Assembly (NCBI GenBank): GCA_015063325.1
Contig: SVUK01000016.1
Span: 33,844 to 97,843, forward strand
DNA from: Oscillospiraceae bacterium
GTDB taxonomy: Bacteria; Bacillota; Clostridia; Oscillospirales; CAG-272
DNA length: 64,000 nucleotides
Direction of reading: 5' to 3'
The stretch's first letter is position 1. Each line of letters starts with the position of its first letter. This document shows positions 39,264-48,416 of this stretch, piece after piece. The notes under the pieces are model-generated. The model made no database searches. It saw only the letters and a list, made by a program, of their open reading frames with translations, and had not been told where the DNA came from. Position numbers and translations under genes: made by a program.

Positions 39264-40802
39264 TCACTGCCAATATTTACGGTCAAGCGAGCGGAGCTGG
39301 ATTGCCTCGGCAACATGCTCGGCGCGAATGGATTCGCTTTCGGCAAGATCGGCGATGGTGCGCGCCACGCGCAAGACCCGATCATAGCCGCGCGCGCTCA
39401 AACCCAGGCGCTCGTAAGCGGTTTTGAGAAGCGCCGAAGCGGCGGCGTCCACCTTGCAATAGCGATGAATGCCGGCAGGATCCAGCTGAGCATTGCAAAA
39501 AATCTCCGGACGATCCTTCATGCGTTCGCGAGCGAACTCCCGGGCGGCACTGACGCGCGCGCGGATGGTCTCTGAGCGTTCGGCTTTTTCATCCTCGGTT
39601 GAAATGGTCTCATAGGGAAGCGACGGAAGCTCGATTTGAATGTCGATGCGATCCATCAAGGGTCCGCTGACGCGAGAAAGATAACGCGTAACGTCTCCGG
39701 GTTTGCAGGTGCAGGGATGGGTCGGATGACCGAAATAGCCGCAGCGGCAGGGGTTCATTGCGGCAACCAACATAAAGGAACAGGGGAAGGTAAATCTTCC
39801 CGAAGCGCGCGTGATGGTCACTTTTCGATCCTCCAGCGGTTGGCGGAGCGAATCGGTAACGACCTTTGGAAATTCGGGCAGCTCGTCCAAAAACAGCACC
39901 CCGTTATGCGCAAGAGAGACCTCTCCCGGCGTGGGATTGGCTCCGCCGCCGACAAGACTGACCGGACTCATGGTGTGATGCGGTGCGCGGAAGGGTCGGC
40001 GCAAGAGGAGCGATTGCCCGGCGGCAAGCATTCCGGCAACCGAATGGATTTTGGTGGTTTCAATTGCTTCGGCAAAGGTCAAGGGCGGCAGGATGGAGGG
40101 GAGGCGTTTTGCAAGCATGGATTTTCCGGTGCCGGGAGGACCGATGAGCAGAATGTTGTGTCCGCCGGCGGCGGCAATTTCCATAGCGCGTTTGGCAAGT
40201 CCCTGACCGCGCACGTCGAAAAAGTCCTCGGCATAGGTTTGACTTGCGGCGTCAAACGGCGTTTCAGAGCGGATAGGAATCAGTTTTTTCTTACCCATCA
40301 GGTGGTCAAAGAGCGCTTTGACGGTTGGAACGGCGTAAACCGAGACGCCTTCCACTGCCGCGGCTTCGGGTGCGTTTTCGACCGGGACATAGACCTCGCA
40401 AAGACCGGCGTCCTTTGCCGCCGCGCACATACAGAGAACGCCGTTAACCGGGCGAAGTTCGCCGGAAAGCGAAAGTTCGCCGATGATACACTTGTTGGAG
40501 AAATCCACACCGCTTAAAACGCCGGAACAAACCGAAACGGCGGTCAGAATAGCGGCGTCAAAACCGGTGCCCTCCTTTTTGCGGTCGGCAGGGGCGAGAT
40601 TGACGGTGGTTTTCTTTTCGGGAAAGCGATAGCCGGCGTTTGCAAACGCGCTCGAAACGCGCTCCTTTGCCTCTCGAATGGCAAGGTCAGGAAGTCCGAC
40701 GATGTCGAAACGCTGGTTTGCCGCAGGGGAGAGGTTGCACTCCACCGTGACTGCAAATCCGTCAATGCCGGTAATTCCGGCGCTGTAAACCGAAGCAAGC
40801 AT
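39264..40802 (-). CDS. YifB/ComM-family Mg-chelatase-like AAA+ ATPase
   Basis: VECNLSPAANQRFDIVGLPDLAIREAKERV...LLIGPPGTGKSMLAKRLPSILPPL. Confidence 0.96.
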   Translation of the reverse strand: MLASVYSAGITGIDGFAVTVECNLSPAANQRFDIVGLPDLAIREAKERVSSAFANAGYRFPEKKTTVNLAPADRKKEGTGFDAAILTAVSVCSGVLSGVDFSNKCIIGELSLSGELRPVNGVLCMCAAAKDAGLCEVYVPVENAPEAAAVEGVSVYAVPTVKALFDHLMGKKKLIPIRSETPFDAASQTYAEDFFDVRGQGLAKRAMEIAAAGGHNILLIGPPGTGKSMLAKRLPSILPPLTFAEAIETTKIHSVAGMLAAGQSLLLRRPFRAPHHTMSPVSLVGGGANPTPGEVSLAHNGVLFLDELPEFPKVVTDSLRQPLEDRKVTITRASGRFTFPCSFMLVAAMNPCRCGYFGHPTHPCTCKPGDVTRYLSRVSGPLMDRIDIQIELPSLPYETISTEDEKAERSETIRARVSAAREFARERMKDRPEIFCNAQLDPAGIHRYCKVDAAASALLKTAYERLGLSARGYDRVLRVARTIADLAESESIRAEHVAEAIQLRSLDRKYWQ

Positions 40803-40904
40803 AAATCGATCTCCTTTTTCCGCGCCATCATGCGCAAAAACTCTACCGTTATTGTAGCATGCGGAAAGAAAAATGTCAAGAAAAATCCCACCCGTCCCAA
40901 TGCC

Positions 40905-41095
40905 AAAAGTTTTTTGCCCCTCTTTTTTTCAAAAAAGAGGGCGGAGTTTGAGGCGGAGCCTCAAGGTCTTTTTTCGCGCTCCGCGCGAACCTTCGGCGCT
41001 TTTTGTTCGCGCCTGCGGCGCGAAAGAAGGTCGTGGGGTTTCACCCCACCCCCTGACCAGCTTTTTGAAAAAAGCTGGTGCAAAAACTTTTTATC
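40905..41095. repeat. Module C
   Basis: GTTTTTTGCCCCTCTTTTTTTCAAAAAAGAGGGCGGAGTTTGAGGCGGAGCCTCAAGGTCTTTTTTCGCGCTCCGCGCG... Confidence 0.85.
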
Positions 41096-41123
41096 CGGGG
41101 CAAAACAAATCCCCGGCAATGTA

Positions 41124-41152
41124 TTGACTTTTATTATAAATTATGATACAAT
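41124..41152 (+). promoter_or_regulatory. Sigma-A-type promoter for the 41187 gene
   Basis: TTGACT - 17 bp - TACAAT. Confidence 0.8.
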
Positions 41153-41186
41153 AATTCTGTATTCCATTTTGAAAGGAAATCGACCT

Positions 41187-41999
41187 ATGATGAAAAAATC
41201 TTTCGCGCTCCTGCTTGCTCTTTTGATGATCCTTTCCGCGCTTGCCGCCTGCGGCAAAAAGAACGGCTCCGGCAAGAAGAGCGATTTGCAAACCGACGAT
41301 TCGGTCGCTCCGACCTTTGAACGCATTGAAAGCAAGGACGAAAACGGCAAGGTTCAAACCGCCGGCAGCGACGTGATTTACGATTGCTACAGCTTTGAAA
41401 GCGTTGACAGCGAATCGGTCATGATCACCGCGTTCTATTCCCAAACAAAAGGGAAAACGACCGCCACGGACGCCGAAAATCAATCCTATGTCCGCTATTT
41501 GGAGCCGCACACCGTTTGCGTGCCCCAAACGCTTGCGGGAAAAACGGTTGTCAAGATTGATGCCGGCGCTTTCCGTCAGCATACCGAAATCTCTCGTCTC
41601 GTTCTTCCCGAAACGCTGACAGCAATCGGTCAGTATGCGTTTGCCGAATGCAGCAATCTTTGGGACGTGACGTTGCCTGCCGCCGTGGCAGAACTCGGTA
41701 TGGGCGTGTTCTATAAGTGCACAAGAATGGCAGAGGTCAACTTTGCACCGCGTTCGGCGCTCTCGGTCATTCCCCAAAGCGCTTTCCAGGGTTGCGAAGA
41801 GTTGACCGAAATTCACATTCCCGGCTATATCAAAACGGTTGAAAAAGGCGCTTTCCTGAACTGCACTTCTGTGGAAACGCTGATTTTGGAAGAAGGTCTT
41901 GAAACCATCGGCGACCAGGCTTTTCAAAACTTGAACCTTGCCGAGATCCCGGCTTTGCCTTCCACTGTAAAATCAGTTGGTGTTTTGAATTTTGAATAA
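41187..41999 (+). CDS. BspA-like leucine-rich-repeat lipoprotein
   Basis: ATG after GAAAGGAAATCGACCT; lipobox SALAACGKK; TEISRLVLPETLTAIGQYAFAECSNLWDVTLP. Confidence 0.9.
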   Translation: MMKKSFALLLALLMILSALAACGKKNGSGKKSDLQTDDSVAPTFERIESKDENGKVQTAGSDVIYDCYSFESVDSESVMITAFYSQTKGKTTATDAENQSYVRYLEPHTVCVPQTLAGKTVVKIDAGAFRQHTEISRLVLPETLTAIGQYAFAECSNLWDVTLPAAVAELGMGVFYKCTRMAEVNFAPRSALSVIPQSAFQGCEELTEIHIPGYIKTVEKGAFLNCTSVETLILEEGLETIGDQAFQNLNLAEIPALPSTVKSVGVLNFE

Positions 42000-42017
42000 G
42001 AGATCGATAAGACCTTG

Positions 42018-42057
42018 AGGGGGAGGAAACTTTTCTGCAGAAAAGTTTCCTCCCCCT
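42018..42057. repeat. Module A hairpin (copy 11)
   Basis: AGGGGGAGGAAACTTTTCTGCAGAAAAGTTTCCTCCCCCT perfect 40-bp palindrome. Confidence 0.9.
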
Positions 42058-42097
42058 GCATATCTTTCTCCCTAAAAGTTTTTAGAAGTGGGGAGAG

Positions 42098-42146
42098 CGC
42101 GAGAGGGGAGGAACCTTTTTTCCCAAAAGGTTCCTCCCCTCTCGCG
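42098..42146. repeat. Module A hairpin (copy 12)
   Basis: CGCGAGAGGGGAGGAACCTTTT..AAAAGGTTCCTCCCCTCTCGCG. Confidence 0.9.
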
Positions 42147-42161
42147 ACCTTCTCCCCTCTC

Positions 42162-43082
42162 TCATCCCCCTAAAATCTTATTTCCGAGGTGGAAAAGGAG
42201 GGGGAGGAGATTGCAGACAAGGAATGCGGCAAGCGTGGAAATAACGATGGAAAGGATGGCGGAAAGAATTCCGGAGCCGCGTTTTGCAAACCGGAGTTCG
42301 GCGCGAACGCGGAGCTCTTCGGGAATGTAGAAGCGGTCGGAGGAAAAGTCGAGCGGAGCCGTCGGCGGTTGATTTGCCGGTTTTTTTTCATTGATAAGCG
42401 AGGAACCTGCCATAGTAGAACCTGCCATGGTAGAATCTGCCATGGTGGAATCTGCCATGGTGGAATCTGCCGCGGCGGAAATCTGATCGACCGGTGCGGC
42501 GGTCGCCGACGATTCCGATGTTTCAACTGCCGAAGATTCCGGCGTTTCGGTCGCTTCAGGCGCAGGGGGTGCAATTTTTTTGCCGCCTTTCAGGCGCTCC
42601 CAAAGGGAAAGACGACGTTCTCCGGCATTTTCGTCGGCTGGATCCTCCGACGAGGGAATGCGCGTCCCGGCAACCGTTTTTTCGGAGTCGCCGACGCGGC
42701 AAAGCAGTTTTGCAAGAGCGCCGCCGTGGGCAAGGTCGCGCTTAACGGCGGCAGAGCGCCCGTAGCCGACCTCGGCAAGCGTGACGGCGTGGTCGGCGTC
42801 AATTGCTCCGAGCGCAAGCATGCGGCGGATAAAGCCGCCGGGCACCGCTTTGACGACCGCCATGGTAACGGCGGCAATCCAAAAGGCGACCAGGAAGGAA
42901 AGAATCCAGTTGCGCGCAACGGTTCCGGCATTGGGCGGAAGCGGAATTTTCTCGTATTCCCCAAAGGCAACAACGAAAACGCGCTCGCCGAGGAAAGAGA
43001 ACGCCCGGTCGACCCAAGAGCCGCTGTACCATTCCAAAAACCGCTCCCAAACGGTGGTATAGTTCAAAGAAAAATCAATCAA
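42162..43082 (-). CDS. Hypothetical membrane protein with 15-bp coding tandem repeats
   Basis: AAAGGAGGTTTTTCTC-TTG start giving MIDFSLNYTTVWERFLEWY; two TM regions; (DSTMA)n repeat; upstream part of the track ORF lies in repeat sequence. Confidence 0.65.
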   Translation of the reverse strand: MIDFSLNYTTVWERFLEWYSGSWVDRAFSFLGERVFVVAFGEYEKIPLPPNAGTVARNWILSFLVAFWIAAVTMAVVKAVPGGFIRRMLALGAIDADHAVTLAEVGYGRSAAVKRDLAHGGALAKLLCRVGDSEKTVAGTRIPSSEDPADENAGERRLSLWERLKGGKKIAPPAPEATETPESSAVETSESSATAAPVDQISAAADSTMADSTMADSTMAGSTMAGSSLINEKKPANQPPTAPLDFSSDRFYIPEELRVRAELRFAKRGSGILSAILSIVISTLAAFLVCNLLPLLFHLGNKILGG

Positions 43083-43157
43083 GAGAAAAACCTCCTTTGA
43101 CGAAAAATCACGAGAAGCAAGGAAGGTTCGCGCCAAAGGCGCGAAAATCATTGTTTT

Positions 43158-43618
43158 CGCCTCATCCACCGTGCAAGCACGGTCCCCCTTCCCCTGCGAG
43201 GGGAAGGCAGATAAGGCGTTTCTCTACAAATAGAGTTTTGCTTTTCTAATTTGTCTTATTCGTTTGAAATTTGCTTAAATATTCAAAAATGATTTTAGCC
43301 CTATTCGCCTTTCTTTATCCGAAGTGATGGCTTTGTATGCCTTCCCCTGTTGCGGTGCCCAAACTTTCTTTTTGCTCGCATTGCTGCTCGTAGAAATTTC
43401 AACCGCTGCCACTCAGGCACCTTCGCTGTATCCATCCTGTTGTGGTCCCCAAAACTGCTTATCGCTCGTGGCACTCGCTCCGCAGTTTTGACCACTGCCA
43501 CTCGAACAGCCGCCCTTTATCCGCCCCCGGCGGCGGTTGGCTGTTCTCCCCACTGGCGGCGCTCTGTGCCTTCCCCTCGCAGGGGAAGGGGGACCGCGCT
43601 TGCGTGGTGGATGAGGCG
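43158..43618. repeat. Module E composite with internal Module D insert
   Basis: CGCCTCATCCACCGTGCAAGCACGGTCCCCCTTCCCCTGCGAGGGGAAGGC ... GCCTTCCCCTCGCAGGGGAAGGGGGACCGCGCTTGCGTGGTGGATGAGGCG. Confidence 0.85.
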
Positions 43619-43818
43619 AGAAAAGCGCAAAAGCAAGGAAGGTTCGCGCGGAGCGCGAAATAAGACCTCGGGACTTCGTCCCGAACCCTACCCTCTTTTT
43701 TGAAAAAAAGAGGGGCAAAAAACTTTATACATTAACAAACAATCCTCGGAGCAGTTCACAAAACCGCTTTCAAAAACTCCCAAAATCCCCTTTTGGGAGT
43801 TTTTTGAAAGAGAGGGAG

Positions 43819-43866
43819 CGCGAGGGGGAGAGAACTTTTTTGCAAAAAAGTTCTCTCCCCCTCGTG
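43819..43866. repeat. Module A hairpin (copy 13)
   Basis: CGCGAGGGGGAGAGAACTTTTTTGCAAAAAAGTTCTCTCCCCCTCGTG. Confidence 0.9.
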
Positions 43867-43874
43867 ACCTTCCC

Positions 43875-45155
43875 TCACTTTTTAATCACATCAATTCCCA
43901 AATATTTCCGCAGAACTTCGGGGACGGTGACAGAGCCGTCGGCGTTCTGGTTTTGTTCGACCAATGCCGGGAAGATACGGCTGGTGGCAAGGCCGGAGCC
44001 GTTGAGTGTGTGGACGAACTCGGTTTTGCCGTTTTCGCGTTTGACGCGGATCATACCGCGGCGCGCCTGATAATCGCGCCCGTTGGAAACCGAGGAAACT
44101 TCCTTATAACCGTTCATCGAGGGGATGTTGATTTCAATGTCATAGGTCCGCGCCATGGTGGAAGCGCAGTCGCCGGCGGCGAGTTTGACGGTGCGGAAAT
44201 GGAAGCCCAGCCCTTTGACCAGGTTTTCGGCGTTTCCGACCAGCTCTTCAAATGCCTCGTCGCTCTTTTCGGGCAGGGTGTACTGCACCATTTCCACCTT
44301 GTTGAACTGGTGACCGCGAACCATACCGCGTTCGTCGGCGCGGTAGGAGCCTGCCTCGCGGCGGAAGCAGGGGGTATAGCTGAAATACTTTTTGGGCAGA
44401 TCCGCCTCCGAAAGAATCTCGTCGCGATGGAGCGAGACCAAAGCGGTTTCAGCGGTCGGAAGCATAAAGCGGCGGCGTTCGTCCTCGGCGGTTTCCAGCC
44501 AGTAGACCTCGTCCTGGAATTTGGGGAACTGTCCGGCGGTCAAGCCGCATTCATAGCCGAGCATGTGCGGAACGAGCATGAACTGGTAGCCGTTGCCGAT
44601 ATGGAAATCAATAAAATAGTTGAGAATCGCCCATTCGAGGCGCGCGCCCAGACCGGAATAGATCCAAAAGCCGTTGCCCGAAAGTTTTGCGCCGCGCTTG
44701 TAGTCGATCAGACCGAGATCGGTGCAGAGGTCGACGTGATTTTTCGGCTCAAAGTCAAATTTCCGAGGCTCGCCGAAATAGCGCAGGGGGACGTTGTTCT
44801 CCTTGCCGCCGCCCAAAAGATCGGGATCGGGCAGGTTGGGAAGACCGAGCATAAAGCCGGTCAGTTGCGTTTCCACTTCGCGGAGCTTTTCGTCAATGGC
44901 TTTGGACTTTGCGCCCAGCTCCTTCATTTCGGCAAAGATGGGAGCGGTGTCCTTCCCCTCCTTTTTATATTGCGGAATGAGCTTGTTGGTTTTGTTCTGC
45001 TCGGATTTGATTGCTTCTGTTTCGGCGATCAGCGCGCGGCGCTCGGCATCCAGGCGAATAATCGCTTCCACATCCTCTTTTGCGTCTCTTCCCTTTTTTG
45101 CAAGACGTTCAATAACTTCTTCAGGGTTTTCTTTAATCAGTTTTAAATCGATCAT
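43875..45155 (-). CDS. serS: Seryl-tRNA synthetase
   Basis: MIDLKLIKENPEEVIERLAKKG; class II motifs, CFRREAGSYRADERGMVRGHQFNKVEMV; start at internal ATG 45155. Confidence 0.98.
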   Translation of the reverse strand: MIDLKLIKENPEEVIERLAKKGRDAKEDVEAIIRLDAERRALIAETEAIKSEQNKTNKLIPQYKKEGKDTAPIFAEMKELGAKSKAIDEKLREVETQLTGFMLGLPNLPDPDLLGGGKENNVPLRYFGEPRKFDFEPKNHVDLCTDLGLIDYKRGAKLSGNGFWIYSGLGARLEWAILNYFIDFHIGNGYQFMLVPHMLGYECGLTAGQFPKFQDEVYWLETAEDERRRFMLPTAETALVSLHRDEILSEADLPKKYFSYTPCFRREAGSYRADERGMVRGHQFNKVEMVQYTLPEKSDEAFEELVGNAENLVKGLGFHFRTVKLAAGDCASTMARTYDIEINIPSMNGYKEVSSVSNGRDYQARRGMIRVKRENGKTEFVHTLNGSGLATSRIFPALVEQNQNADGSVTVPEVLRKYLGIDVIKK

Positions 45156-45361
45156 GAGATAAAGCCTTCTTTCTTTTTTCCGACGTCGCCGGATGGAATT
45201 GTTAGTATTTTGATACCGTGTATTGAAAAAACAGCATTTTTCATTCAAAAAATGAAACTTTAAATTGTAATTTTTCTATTTTTCGTTGGCGGCAATCCGC
45301 CAAGGAATTTGCAAACCCGTATATGCAAAAAACGAGCTTTTCGGGGCTAAATGAAAACCGA

Positions 45362-46261
45362 TTATTCCTTGCTTTCGTCGGAAAAGAAATCGGATCCGCA
45401 AATGGAGGAAAGCAAAGCGGCAAGATCGTCGTCATCGGCGTAGGCGAGTTCTACAACCTTCTTTTTTGCGGTTTTCAAAATGCGAACGCGGCGACCGAGC
45501 TTTTGTACTGCACGGTGCTCCAAATCCTTCATATAAACTTTGCGCTGAACGGCGGCGGAATCTTCTTTTTCGGTTGCCTCTTTGTCGTAGTTCAAAAGGC
45601 GAATGGTGCGTTCCACATCGCGAACCGAGAGGTCTTTTTCCACAATGCGGTTGGCAAGAGGCACAATCGCTTCGGGATCATTCAATCCGAGCAGGGCGCG
45701 CGCGTGACCGGTAGAAATTTTACCGTCGCGCAAAAGGGTCAGCGCCTCGTCGGGAAGATCCAAAAGGCGCAAGAGATTCGCCACAGCAGAGCGGCTTTTG
45801 CCAACCTGCTTTGCCACATATTCCTGCGTCAGCCCAAAGTTGTCGATCAGCGCTTGGTAGGCAAGCGCCTCTTCCACAGGGTTCAAATCTTCGCGCTGTA
45901 CGTTCTCTATAATCGACACCTGAGCGGCTTTTAATTCGTCGCCGTCCAGAACAACCGCCGGAATTTCGGAAAGACCTGCCATTTTAGCGGCTCTCCAGCG
46001 GCGTTCGCCGGCAAGAATTTCATAGGTCCCCGGCAAAAGCGAACTTTCGCGAACCACAATGGGTTGCAGAACGCCGAATTGCGAAACCGACGCCGCCAGA
46101 GCCTCCAGCGGCTCGCGCGCAAAGGTTTTGCGCGGCTGATCGCTGCGCGGCTCGATCTCGGAAACGCGCAGCATGGTTGCGGCGGAGGATTTCTCGTGGG
46201 AAATCCGGTTATCATCTAAAAGCTCGTAAAAATTACGGCCCAATCCTCGTTGCGTTGCCAT
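45362..46261 (-). CDS. parB: Chromosome partitioning protein ParB/Spo0J
   Basis: EPRSDQPRKTFAREPLEALAASVSQFGVLQPIVVR...GERRWRAAKMAG...NVQREDLNPVEEALAYQ. Confidence 0.97.
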   Translation of the reverse strand: MATQRGLGRNFYELLDDNRISHEKSSAATMLRVSEIEPRSDQPRKTFAREPLEALAASVSQFGVLQPIVVRESSLLPGTYEILAGERRWRAAKMAGLSEIPAVVLDGDELKAAQVSIIENVQREDLNPVEEALAYQALIDNFGLTQEYVAKQVGKSRSAVANLLRLLDLPDEALTLLRDGKISTGHARALLGLNDPEAIVPLANRIVEKDLSVRDVERTIRLLNYDKEATEKEDSAAVQRKVYMKDLEHRAVQKLGRRVRILKTAKKKVVELAYADDDDLAALLSSICGSDFFSDESKE

Positions 46262-46340
46262 TCTCGTTTGATTCCTTTCTAAAATCTGTTAACTGTAAAT
46301 AAATACCAATTATGGTAAAATTTATATTTTCGACATTTTT

Positions 46341-46447
46341 CGCCGAGCAAGTAAAAAAGAACTTTCCGGTTTATCGCCGAGCAAGTAAAAAAGAACTTTC
46401 CGGTTTATCGCCAAAGCCAAATAAGTAAAAAAGGATGTTCCGGTTTC
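46341..46447. repeat. 34-bp tandem repeat (2 exact + 1 degenerate) between parB and parA
   Basis: CGCCGAGCAAGTAAAAAAGAACTTTCCGGTTTAT repeated at 46341 and 46375; degenerate copy from 46409. Confidence 0.9.
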
Positions 46448-46465
46448 ACTGACGCTTTGAAACGA

Positions 46466-47227
46466 TTAAATGCGCTCCAAAAGCTCTTTTGCAACGTTCA
46501 AATAGTCCTGCGCGCCCTTACTGCGCTTTGCGTATTGATAAACGGGCATACCGTTTCCGGAGGCTTCGGAGAGCTTGACGTTGCGCGTGATGGCGGTTTC
46601 AAACAGCTTTTCGGGATAGTGCTTGCGCAGCTCTTCCAAGACCAGCTCGGAGTGGCGCAAACGGCTGTTGAACATAGTAACCAGAATACCGGTAACGGCG
46701 AGCGACTTGTTGTAATGGGTGCGAATGCGGCTGATGGTAAATACCAGCTGGGAAAGACCTTCCAGTGCAAAGAACTCGCACTGCATGGGGATCACGACGC
46801 CGTCGCTGGACGCCATGGCGTTAACGGTCAGCATACCCAGCGAAGGGGGGCAGTCGATCAAAATGTAGTCAAACTGTTCGCGCAGAGGGTCAAGCTTGGT
46901 GCGCATGATGTATTCGCCGCCCTCGGTAGCGCCAAGCTCATATTCTGCGCGTGCCAGGGTGGTTTGCGTAGGGATCAGCGAAAGCCCGGGATATTGCGTT
47001 TCAATAATCACCTCTTCGGCAGGAGCGTCCTCTACCAAGAAGTCAAACACGGTTTTTTTCAAATTCTTTTTCAAAACGCCAAGTCCGCTGGTCGCGTTCC
47101 CCTGGGGGTCAAGATCGATCAGAAGAACGCGATAGCCAAGAACGCCGAGCGATGCGGCAATGTTCACGGCGGAGGTTGTTTTTCCAACACCGCCCTTCTG
47201 GTTTGCAAACGAAATGATTTTTCCCAT
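46466..47227 (-). CDS. parA: Chromosome partitioning ATPase ParA/Soj
   Basis: MGKIISFANQKGGVGKTTSAVNIAASLGVLGYRVLLIDLDPQGNATSGLG. Confidence 0.97.
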   Translation of the reverse strand: MGKIISFANQKGGVGKTTSAVNIAASLGVLGYRVLLIDLDPQGNATSGLGVLKKNLKKTVFDFLVEDAPAEEVIIETQYPGLSLIPTQTTLARAEYELGATEGGEYIMRTKLDPLREQFDYILIDCPPSLGMLTVNAMASSDGVVIPMQCEFFALEGLSQLVFTISRIRTHYNKSLAVTGILVTMFNSRLRHSELVLEELRKHYPEKLFETAITRNVKLSEASGNGMPVYQYAKRSKGAQDYLNVAKELLERI

Positions 47228-47448
47228 AAATAAACGTCCTTTCTTTACAAAATGCCGGCAATTTGGCAAAAAGAAAGCAAAAATCGGCAAAATGCGGCTT
47301 TCCGTTTCCCAAAATGCCCCGGCAAACGTTTGCCGGTCTCTTCCTATTTATTATAACATTGATGCCGACAAAATGCAAGTCTTTTTTTTGAAATCGTTGC
47401 AAAAAAATAAGGCTTTTTGCGCGTATTTTCGACCAAAAACAACGGCAA

Positions 47449-47464
47449 TGTTTCACGTGAAACA
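47449..47464. promoter_or_regulatory. parS: parS site (perfect)
   Basis: TGTTTCACGTGAAACA. Confidence 0.93.
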
Positions 47465-47470
47465 ATTGTA

Positions 47471-47496
47471 AAAAGGACCGCAAATCGCGGTCCTTT
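47471..47496 (-). terminator. Terminator downstream of rsmG
   Basis: AAAGGACCGC-aaatc-GCGGTCCTTT. Confidence 0.85.
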
Positions 47497-47526
47497 AAAA
47501 AAATATGAGGTTATAAATCAAACCGC

Positions 47527-48300
47527 TTATAGAGGGCGCTTTAAAATAGCGGCGTACGCGCGCGGATATTCTTTCGGCGTGCTTTGAATTTTCTCAATTA
47601 AAATCAAGCGACGCGCTTCTGCAATCCATTCCGTCGGCTTTGCAAGACTTCCCTGCTCTTCTGCCTCTACCATTGGGCAGTAAAGTGTTTTTTCCAAATC
47701 GGCTTTTTGCAAACCGCCAAGCTTAACGATTGCCTGACGCGCGGTTTCTGCCTCTTCGCTTCCCTTTGCGCCTTTTAAAGCGAGCAAAAAACCGCCAACT
47801 TTTACAAACGGAAGCGTCAGCTCGGCAAGAACCTGCAGGTTTGCAACCGCACGACTTGTTACAACAGAAAAGCGTTCGCGCAAATACGCCTGCTTTTTTT
47901 CCTCAATTCTGCCGCAAATCGGCATGAGATTTTTTAAATCAAGAATTTTCGCGGCTTTTTTTACAAAATCAATCTTTTTTTGCGTGCTGTCAATCGCCGT
48001 AATTTGCAAATCCGGACGAACGATTGCAAACGGAATGCACGGGAATCCGCCGCCGCACCCAACATCTAACACTGTTGCGCCTTCGGGAAGAATATCAACG
48101 GCGAGCAGACAGTCGGCAAAGTGCTTTGCAATTATTTCGCGCGGCGCGCGAATGGCGCTTAAATTTGTCTTCGCATTTTCGGAAAGAAACAACTCTGTAA
48201 ATTGATAGAATTGTTCTATTATTTCTTGCCTGCAAAACAAATTCAGCCCGTTTTTTTGCAATATCTGCATAAAATCGACTTGAAAAGTCGAATAATCCAT
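47527..48300 (-). CDS. rsmG: 16S rRNA (guanine-N7)-methyltransferase RsmG (GidB)
   Basis: LLAVDILPEGATVLDVGCGGGFPCIPFAIVRPDLQITAIDSTQKKIDFV. Confidence 0.97.
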   Translation of the reverse strand: MDYSTFQVDFMQILQKNGLNLFCRQEIIEQFYQFTELFLSENAKTNLSAIRAPREIIAKHFADCLLAVDILPEGATVLDVGCGGGFPCIPFAIVRPDLQITAIDSTQKKIDFVKKAAKILDLKNLMPICGRIEEKKQAYLRERFSVVTSRAVANLQVLAELTLPFVKVGGFLLALKGAKGSEEAETARQAIVKLGGLQKADLEKTLYCPMVEAEEQGSLAKPTEWIAEARRLILIEKIQSTPKEYPRAYAAILKRPL

Positions 48301-48314
48301 AAAAACTCCTTTTT

Positions 48315-48330
48315 TGTTTCACGTAAAACA
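48315..48330. promoter_or_regulatory. parS: parS-like site (1 mismatch)
   Basis: TGTTTCACGTAAAACA. Confidence 0.75.
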
Positions 48331-48350
48331 ATTTCTCGCTTTTTTATAAA

Positions 48351-48366
48351 TGTTTCACGTGAAACG
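48351..48366. promoter_or_regulatory. parS: parS-like site (1 mismatch)
   Basis: TGTTTCACGTGAAACG. Confidence 0.8.
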
Positions 48367-48391
48367 TTTTGTTTAAAAATTTTTTTTTATA

Positions 48392-48407
48392 TGTTTCATG
48401 TGAAGCA
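48392..48407. promoter_or_regulatory. parS: Degenerate parS-like site (2 mismatches)
   Basis: TGTTTCATGTGAAGCA. Confidence 0.5.
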
Positions 48408-48416
48408 ATCCTTTTT

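Noticed and set aside
40830-41186. N-terminal 119-aa extension of the 41187 lipoprotein in the ORF track
   Set aside because: It lies in Module C repeat sequence and the promoter; the true start has RBS and lipoprotein signal at 41187.
45155-45300. T-box riboswitch upstream of serS
   Set aside because: No T-box consensus (UGGNACCGCG-like) or terminator/antiterminator pair seen.
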